A DNA stretch of 64,000 bases from Pyrenopolyporus hunteri. Its lineage: Eukaryota; Ascomycota; Sordariomycetes; Xylariales; Hypoxylaceae. A program made the position numbers and the translations under genes. Positions 56,157 through 64,000 of this stretch are shown one piece after another (position 1 is the first letter of the stretch; each line of letters begins with the position of its first letter). The stretch is from the NCBI GenBank assembly GCA_902806595.1, contig CADCXC010000009.1, positions 186,001 through 250,000 on the forward strand, given 5' to 3'. The notes below the pieces were generated by a model. The model made no database searches, was not told the origin of the DNA, and saw nothing but the letters and a program-made list of their open reading frames with translations.

Positions 56157-58525
56157 CTACATTGTGTAGCGAAACTAGGTGGATTATTAGTAAATTGCAA
56201 GGGGGAACTTGGATATGCGAGAAGCGTGAGTAGAATAGGTGTCGGCTCACATAAGGATTCTCAAAGTCGGTATAGTCCTGTTCTCCGAGTCGCTTGCCTT
56301 TTTCCACCCTCTCCTCCTCCGTCACGCCTTGCTCACGCAACTGTCTTTCGCGTCGCCGATTCCGCATGACTAACACTATCCGCCATACGACGAGCAGGAG
56401 AAACTCTAGCCCAAAGCATACCGCGCAAGCGGCGGTTCCCGGGATATATCGAGGCTTTAAGTGTCCCAGTTAGTTGAGTCTTTTTCCCAAGCCCACCGCC
56501 AACTTTTGGCGGAAGGGAGCCCAATAGTACGAAAGGAAGGCAACACGCACAGCATCCTTCGCCAGAAAGATTTGCGATCCTACCATGTTTCCGACGCAAT
56601 ACCCTACAAAGGTAAAGGACGAAGTTACCGTGCGCTTGGTTCGGCCGGCGATATTAGAAGGGATCAGAGTCCAGGCTAAGAACAGTGCTACGACGTAGGG
56701 AACTGTGATAAAGTAACTATGGGATATTTCAGCACCAACTTAGCACCTACTTGGCCCGGCAGGAAAATCAACTATTTCAAAAACATTCAGACCACTTACC
56801 CTGCCCACTTAATCCACTTGTACTGAGGCTCGTTTGGTAAGGTTGCCATCATGATGAAGCCGGCGACTGGGGGAATTACGGATACGGTCATGAAATATCT
56901 AAGTTCTTGAATTAGCCACGGCTGTGAGGTTTAGGGGCGTACTCCCGGGCCACTATAGCTTACAAGCGTAAATTCTTCCTCCTGCTCGTGATGATGCCGA
57001 TGAAAATGAACCATAGCACAGACGTGATGTTCCGAGGGATATCGAGAAGGATCACCTGGAGGTTAGCTAATACATCGTTAGCCTTTATGGTTCTTTTAAT
57101 AAGACAGCTTCTCCAGGTGACTAACTAAACCCAGCATTGGTATTAATGATGGAACCGAAGGCTGTGATTCCCCCGTTGGGCACAGAACTTAAGAAAGCGT
57201 TGACGCCGGCGAACCAGAACTGCACATTAACAACCCCCTACGTTAGCGAAAGCACGGCTACCGCTCTACCTTTCAGCGAGGACTCACACAGGGATCTATT
57301 AGGCATTCCCGCGCTTGCTTCCACTTCCACTTCTTGATACCGGTCCTATCGTGACCCGTATTATTCGTCATAATACGGGCATTAGCTATCTTCTTTTCCT
57401 CCTGCGTTAACCAACGCACCTCGGACGGCGTGCCGAGTAGGAGAAGGCATAAGCATCCGGCAACAATTGTCATGCCCCCGAGGAACTGCGCCAGAAGCCG
57501 ATTAGAAATCCATTTAATTCTCGAAACTGCCGTTACAATTTACTCACATAAGACATGTATCTCCAGGCCTGGAACTCGGGGCCGCGGGAGTATTGTAGCG
57601 ATCCGATCCCGTAGAGTATCAGGTTGGCAATCACACCGAAGCCGGCATTAGCACTCTGGAAGACCAGCGACCGCGACGCGTGCTCCCGCGTCGTATACCA
57701 ACTACCAACAACGAGGATGAAGCCGGGTGAGATACAGCACTAGACGTATTGTAAAGGGCCTGTGAGCGCTCCTATATATCGACACTCCCCGGGGGGCTAG
57801 GGGGGCATAATGATAGAAAATAAGGTGTAAAAATGAAAATAAAGACCATCTCTCCCCTTCTGAGTATATCTGGGTATGCACTTACCTCGAATACGCCTTG
57901 CAACGCACGCAGAGTGATGAGTTGGGTGAAATTTTGAGCGAATCCCACACATAGGACAATCACGCCCCAGCAAATCATGTAGCACGACAAGGTCCGACCC
58001 ATAAGATACCGCTGCAAAACAATATTGGACGGGAACTCGAAACACATGTAGGTAATATAAAATACTGTCGTTAACCACGAGTACTGCTGTCCAACGAGCC
58101 TAGTGTCCTGTGTCATACGAAGTCGCGTCAGCAGGCGGGCGATAGGACGGAGGCGTATTGGATATCAAGTTCGATGCACCTTTGCGAGTCCAAATGTGAC
58201 TTGCGTCCCGATTGAGGTTTTATCCACTTGCTGGATACCGTAGCAGAGCCACATTAACGGCAACAGAAACCTGTCAGCCTTTCTTTTCAGCTTCTTATAT
58301 TGCTCGCCGGTGTATTCTGGACCTGTCCCTTGGTGAGCATTTGAAGCTTTGAGATGCGAAGCTGACTGAGGCTGGACCTGGGCTACCTTCAACTTCACCG
58401 GCCACCACGCTGCTCTTATCACTTATCTCCGCGTCCTTCAGCATCCCCGAACCCTTTTCCGAATTCGAAGGCACTCCTGGTTCCTTCTCGCCCGAGAGCG
58501 CCGTGATCTGAAGCGTCTGTGCCAT
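56157..58525 (-). CDS. MFS anion:cation symporter, Dal5/Tna1 (allantoate/nicotinate) type
   Basis: Plasma-membrane permease of the 12-helix major facilitator group that imports organic anions such as allantoate, nicotinate or pantothenate; the substrate is not readable. The gene has many introns. Supported joins: GLAK (donor 58179) to DTRLVGQQYSWL (from 58107); GVFE to CCISPGFILVVGSWYTTREH; KDA to PRYIPGTAACAVCFG; and DFENPY (donor 56250) to FRYTM and stop at 56159-56157. Family marks are LLPLMWLCYGIQQVDKTSIG, LRALQGVFE, REHASRSLVFQSANAGFG, the Trp-Lys-Trp stretch before a second helix bundle, IPSNIAGRTKRTVTSSFTFV and the C-terminal LGEQDYTDFENPY. The start is weak: MAQTLQITALSGEKEP at 58525 is in a different frame from the first membrane part (from about 58400), so an extra intron or a frameshift lies there. 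Confidence 0.85.
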
Positions 58526-61500
58526 TTCTTGTAGCGCAAATTATAGCTCTCTTGGTATATTGCTAGGGACGCCGTGGGTTGAAACCCCACACGTACAAGG
58601 ACGCATCGTTAATTATATACAGAAGCGAGCTGCGGGATGTGGTCACACTCCGCGGGAACAGGACGGTATCGCGTCAGCCATAAGATCGCGAATATAGATA
58701 AGAACCCTGGTATGTAGGGAGAGTGGGTGACGACCCTGAGTGGGCCGGAGATGCGCGGAATGAATGAAGTCTCGTTGTCCTCGAACTAGCTCCCTGGGCA
58801 CTGCGGGTCTAGGTCTGATGCTTCAATCGGCATATGCCTATATAGAAATACCACTAGAGTAAGGTAATTTCGTTATATGATCGGCCTCTTGCTCTTGTCC
58901 ATCGATACGGTATCCTATTATCTCCCTATCTTATGCATGAGAGCGGGGTCTGGGGAAAGGTTGCCATTCTCATTCTACCAAGTTCGGGGGTAACAACGCG
59001 AGTTGCCATGCCACGATGGGACTCTGCTCTATCTCGCATAACTCCGAGTGCTTATCAGGACCGGTTCGAAGCCACGATATATGAACGAGGTAGACCAGTG
59101 AGGTAACCTCGGCTAAGATAGCGAACTGCTTATCTAGGGTATCGATCTGGACGACAACGACGATCTGGAATGGAACGCTTCCGCTAAAAAGGATTGGCTG
59201 AAATGACCATAAATAGTAAAACAAAGGTATACCCATCCACCACACAGCTAAGACGCCGGTGCTTAGGTGTTCACACAGCCTGTGGGTTTCGGTCGGAGAT
59301 ATCGGTGTTGACGTAGAATGGCAAGGATCCCCGAGACATAGAGTCCTGCTATGTGTATTTGTATGGGGTTGAAGGACAGAAGATCCTTTCTCACTATTTT
59401 CATGTATATTTAAGATTAACAGGTATCAATTAGCACGATATATAAGGTTTCGAGGATTCTAAAGCACTACACATTAATTAGAAATGTATGCGGCGTGGTA
59501 GTTCGTCCTGGAAAAGTGCTTGGGTAGGTAGATATCTATATGAAGCTTAGGAAACACTGAAAATAAAGGGGCACATAGTTCAAGCGCACCCAAGCTAAGT
59601 ATATGATCAGAGAAACCAAAGATTATTCCCTGGTTAATAGTTGTCTTCTTAGGTATATTTCTAGGCGGGCGAGGATACGTCGGTAGGCGTTGTTCGGAAT
59701 GCAAGTGCTACCTCTTAGGTCATCGCGTACGATATTTTAATACTTTTGCTCCTAAAGTAACAAAGAAACCTCTTGCATATTATGGCAAACGACCGTTTAC
59801 CCTATAACTCGATAGGCTGGGCTTTTATGCGTGGCTATGGTGGGTAACGTCCTGTCACACATTTCATATACCCCTATATGTTAAAGGGAAGGGATCACGT
59901 ACCTAAGTTTAGCTTACTAGCTCTTGGATTTGAATTGGACGGAAGTTAGGCATATAAAATATAGTATAATTAGAAATGTTAAAGGAAATACCTTTTAAAC
60001 CGGAAAGAATCCTAACGAGCATCAGACGAAAAAATATTCCGAATGCCCTGGGGGAGAAAGCGATACTTATAGGTAAGTGCGAATAAATAGAAACGAAAAT
60101 GGCTCGCGCCATAAGATTAAACCCAGCCATAACGTACATTATTGTAACTATACGGTTAAGAAAATTACTACGTCGGTTCAGCTAAGTACTGTTGGTTCTC
60201 CGTAAGATGATAGAACCCGTACCACCACAAGGTTTCCGAATAATACACCGTAATATTAAGGGGAGAAGCTACGATTCCTCATTGGATATTATATTAGCTA
60301 CATATGTCCCCGAGATACGGCTTGGTACGATAAGTACATCGGCATCACGAGCGTTCGGGCCCGCACATTCCAGAATGTTAAGAGTTCCACCAGCCCCGAA
60401 GGCGCATTTAGTAAATTTGCGCCGTGTTCTCGCTTTCCGCTTGAGTAAACGTATGCTGATTACAATCCACTGGCCTCGCCCACTCCCTCCTGGTGCTACT
60501 AGTGAAATATGTGTTCCGTTATACTCAATATTTCTCAGAAGTTGTTGTAATGATATCGCCGAATAAGGCTCAGAGCCCTTCATATAAGGCTCTTCCTAAC
60601 CATGAAGCCCTTAACTTCGGTACCTACCCTCAACGGCCTACATTATCAGCTAAGATGCTTACTTCCACGCCGGCTTTCGCACTAAGCCCTATGGCGCCCA
60701 TTGCGCATAATCCCGTCATCCGCCGATAGGGGCTGCAGAAATCTCGCATGTTGCTGGGCTAGATAGATCACATGGGAAAGTCAGCTTCTACGTGAGGCGC
60801 CACGTGTGTATCCATGGTAAGTTTTCTAATTTGAGCCTGTACCAAGTCGAATAACCATTAATATTGTCCTCCTCGTCCCGAGGGAGCGGCACCCCTACCG
60901 CTTATCGATCTAACATCTATGCTGCCGAGCAACAACCACTCCCCGCCGCAATCAGGATCAGTGCCCCGATGCAGATCGTAAGGCTTACAGATGCTTTACA
61001 CTGCGCCAGTTTGAACCGTGATCTGTGTCACGATTTTAATAAAGGGGACAGGTGGACCTACCCTTTTTACTTAACAGAAGGTAGAATTGCGGCGCAAAAC
61101 CGCCAACCAAGCGTAAAATATTCCAATGCCCATATCAGAGGGGAGAAACATAAAGTCTTGTAGGCTTGTGACTGCAATTTCAAGGAACGAGTCTGCCCGG
61201 ATCCTATGATAGAATCGGACGATGGGCGGCCGGAGCTGGTGGAGCCCCGGGACGGCAAGCGGGTCGGCGTCTCGTGGCCGACGAGTCAGCACGCAGGAAT
61301 CGTATACGTGTAGTGAGAATTTTCTTAGGAGATAAGGCTGGGTAACAATCCGATCTATACCTATGTCCGACGATCCGAACGCGGACAATCACCCATGGCA
61401 AGTCAGATTCACCTATGCAACCATAATGCTACTTTCAATCCTGCAGACCCAATATATGCCATCTGTTGAGGCTTTCAAGCTGGATTTTCCTGGCCAGAGA

Positions 61501-63245
61501 CAGCTATAGGGACAGCGTAAGCCCGTTGATCATCCCCACTCCTCAACTACATGCTTCAATCCTTTGTCCACCCCACGCCGGTCCTTTATGTTACGGAACA
61601 AGTCTCCCAGCTAATTCGGCCGCCGTTCTGGGAAGAGGTCCACTGTGAGACTAGGGAAGTTCCGTCGTCTCGATTATTAAATCATTTATTTTCCGTTGTT
61701 TACGGTGGGTTTGTGTTGCCGATCAGGGCCGGATTATTTTTGTATTTCGAGTATGGTACTTGATGGCTTGGGGAACTGGAACTGTCAGCAATGGTAGGCC
61801 TAGGTCTAGGTCCTCAAGTCATGAACCGGGGCCTTTGTCAGGGTGTCTGTAAGTCGGGGTTGCACGACACAAACCAGCCACGGAAGCGGTCCTAGCGGGT
61901 TCCGTCTGATTTTGCTACTCCGGAGTGTAGCTCGAATACATCAAAGGATCCGAAGAACTTATGACCAAGCTCTCCTAAGAGGCGCCACAAGATGACTCGG
62001 TACTTAGTTATTCGCTAATTTGATAGGTAGTGAACGTTCCGAGGAGCCTGGCGCAGATCTCGGCAAGCCGGCGCTTGGTCGATATTGACTTCTGACACCA
62101 GTGGCTTATTGACTATTCTCGCCTAGGCTACCTCACCGCTCGGCTCCACGGTAGCATGAGCATGCTCATTACCTTCCCGGCTAAGCGCATGCCGTGTACT
62201 CCGAAGTTAATGCATGGTTTTCATCTTGACCCCGCGTTATAATGCCATCTGTAGTCAGTCCAAGACAGAATAAGCCGCCTCTACCGTCAGATCCACATTA
62301 TTTCTGGTCACCCTAAAGCCAACAATCATACCTACTCAGTTAAACCCTTACCTCAAATCCGCAATTTGGCGGCAATGAATCAGTTGCACGCGCGTGGTTC
62401 ATCTGCGGGCGTTTTAGGGGATTACTACGGCTGTATATTGCCGGGCGTGGTACTGTTATTGTGGTGCTAGACTAAGTCCTGAATCGAAAGCGAGTTTATA
62501 CTTATATGGTAGGTCGGTTAGATCCCTACCTACCTACCTACCCAATATGATCATGCCCTTCCTACCAGCCTCTATTCATGCTTCTTCCTCCTTAGGACTC
62601 TAGCGTTCACTATTGAAGCCGTCGATTCTAGCTATAGGTAGGTCAGTAACTGAGCTACTATCGGATAGGTACGTATCAGATACATATCGAAGGAGATTCT
62701 CGGTGGCACGGATCGTAGCTCAAGCGGCCAAAAGCTGCAGCGAAGATATGATAAAGAGAGCTAATACTCTATATAGGCGGGAATCCAAGATCATAAGGAA
62801 CCACATAAACGCAAGAGCCAGATGCGCAGAGATCTGCCTCGACAAGAAGCTGCCCCGACCTTGGGTATGTGTGATAAGCCGACCTAGGGTCCTTGGTCGA
62901 GACTCAGGGTAGGAGTTTACTGCCATCAACTATCTGACTAAAAGTCTTCAACTCGGGTCCCTTTGTTCACCAGCCAAGCCGTGGTGTGAGAAATGCCGAT
63001 CAATAGGTGAGTAGGGATAGAGGCATCTTGCTTTCCCTTACATTCACAGAACGGCGGGTCCCTTCGCCGGGAGGCACGATGTTAAAAGGTCGTCATCTCC
63101 TTGAGGTATGCTGATCTGTTTGAGCTTCATAGCATTGCTACTTTAAAGAGTTTTACGCCACCGTTTCCTCTCTTGGGCTGTCTTATCCTCTTTAGAAATA
63201 TTACCTTTAATATTAGTTGCCTACCCTCCGGGCATATTCAGACCG
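58526..63245. other. Gene desert, possible decayed genes
   Basis: About 4.7 kb without a supportable gene. Frames of 70-125 codons occur on both strands (58970-59245 minus, 60192-60583 both strands, 61071-61388 minus, 61551-61763 plus, 62613-62929), but none shows a family motif and they cannot be joined across clean splice sites. A CCTACCTACCTACCTACCCA tract lies at 62524-62543. Part may be decayed coding sequence, part the promoters of the flanking genes. Confidence 0.5.
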
Positions 63246-64000
63246 ATGACCATGCTCTGGAAGCTATACTCAGCCCTTTTAGTGCTGCTCCTCATTCCCT
63301 TATCCTCCGGCCAAACTCCTTTAGCCCCCGTCGTTGATCTCGACTATGCTCAGTATCAGGGATATTATGATGTTAAGTACGACTTGAATGTATACAAAGG
63401 GTATGATACGTCTCGTCGAAAATCAATCGTCCCCTGGGCTAACCGACACGCAGGATAAGATACGCTGCTCCCCCTGTTGGCAGCCTTAGATGGCAGTTGC
63501 CACAACCTCCAATTCCAGACCGGAGTCAAGTATTTCCGGCAGTTGACTACGCATCGGAATGCCCCCAGTCAGGAAATCGCCCAAGGTGTGTCTGACCAAA
63601 TCCGTGTACGAAGGTAAATCTAAACAAATAAGCTCTCACCCAGATGTCCCATCCGGCTCCGAGGATTGCCTCTTCATAAACGTCCTGGCACCAGCTAACA
63701 AAACAATGCTGCCCGTGTTGTTTTGGATTCGTGAGCTTCTCTTGCCCCCCCATTTCATACTCTAGTCCTGACGAAATCAGATGGTGGTGGTTATGGGCAG
63801 TCCAACGGCTCATTCGAAGCTTCACCGCAAATCCATACCAACGGTAACACATATATCGTGGTATCGATCCAATATCGACTAGGAGCTTTCGGCTTTCTCT
63901 CATCTGCCGAGTTAGCTGGGTCCGGCGTACCTAATGCGGGAATCTACGACATGTACTTCGCATTACAGTGGGTTCAGCAGTATATTCATCTCTTCGGCGG
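63246..64000 (+). CDS. Secreted type-B carboxylesterase/lipase, 3' end outside window
   Basis: Hydrolyses carboxylic esters; alpha/beta-hydrolase family that includes fungal lipases and cholinesterases. The start MTMLWKLYSALLVLLLIPLS gives a signal peptide cut near SSGQ. Splice joins recover the family: VYKG with IRYAAPPVGSLRWQLP across an intron with GTATGA donor and CACGCAG acceptor; a second intron before VPSGSEDCLFINVLAPAN; and PVLFWIH with GGGYGQSNGS across a GTGAGC..ATCAG intron. HGGGYG is the oxyanion-hole motif. YIVVSIQYRLGAFGFLSSAE and NAGIYDMYFALQWVQQYIHL follow, and the window ends just before the GESAG nucleophile elbow. The second intron's donor is the weakest call: reading straight through would hit TGA near 63596. 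Truncated only by the window edge as far as visible. Confidence 0.9.

Noticed and set aside
60192..60583. 124-codon plus and 104-codon minus frames
   Set aside because: Mutually antisense, no motif in either, and neighbouring frames cannot be spliced to them.

Overview
The window looks like nuclear DNA of a filamentous ascomycete (Pezizomycotina, probably Sordariomycetes). Most genes carry short introns of about 44-76 bases with GT..AG ends and CTAAC/CTGAC-like branch sites. Intergenic DNA is long and full of CCTAGGTA/TACCTAGG-type steps. The telomere-type repeat is TTAGGG, and one 15.4 kb block has the extreme A+T content that repeat-induced point mutation (RIP) leaves in such fungi. All assignments come from reading the sequence; no database search was possible.

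Left arm (1-32 kb) is an ordinary gene-bearing region with mostly housekeeping and metabolic genes. In order: indoleamine 2,3-dioxygenase (-), the ESCRT-I subunit Vps23/TSG101 (+, four exons), a large Ser/Pro-rich protein I cannot name (-), a CaiB/BaiF-type CoA-transferase family protein (+), a DUF3716 Cys-rich protein (-), a Gre2-like extended SDR reductase (-), a dead acyl-protein-thioesterase copy (-), an intracellular GH3 beta-glucosidase (+), the Sim4/CCAN kinetochore protein Fta4 (+), a calpain-type cysteine protease with a long charged tail (-), and a LovD/class C beta-lactamase-like hydrolase (-).

Centre (about 33.3-48.7 kb) is an uninterrupted A+T block with no usable ORF. Almost every remaining C is in a CpG step. 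Internal direct repeats suggest that a segment of about 8 kb was inserted into an older repeat: repeats A and B are 8 kb apart on the left but joined on the right. G/C strand bias appears to change at the same junction. The block could be a RIP-destroyed nest of transposons or a short regional centromere; sequence alone cannot decide. Short TTAGGG arrays lie about 15.6 kb to its left (17.7 kb) and on its left shoulder (33.14 kb).

Right arm (48.7-64 kb) is gene-poor. After a 5.7 kb stretch holding a small inverted-repeat structure there is a secreted GH16 endo-beta-glucanase (+, three exons), an intron-rich Dal5/Tna1-type MFS anion permease (-), a 4.7 kb stretch with nothing recognisable, and the start of a secreted type-B carboxylesterase (+) that runs off the window end.

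The genes do not form an evident biosynthetic cluster; neighbours are unrelated in function and orientation is mixed.
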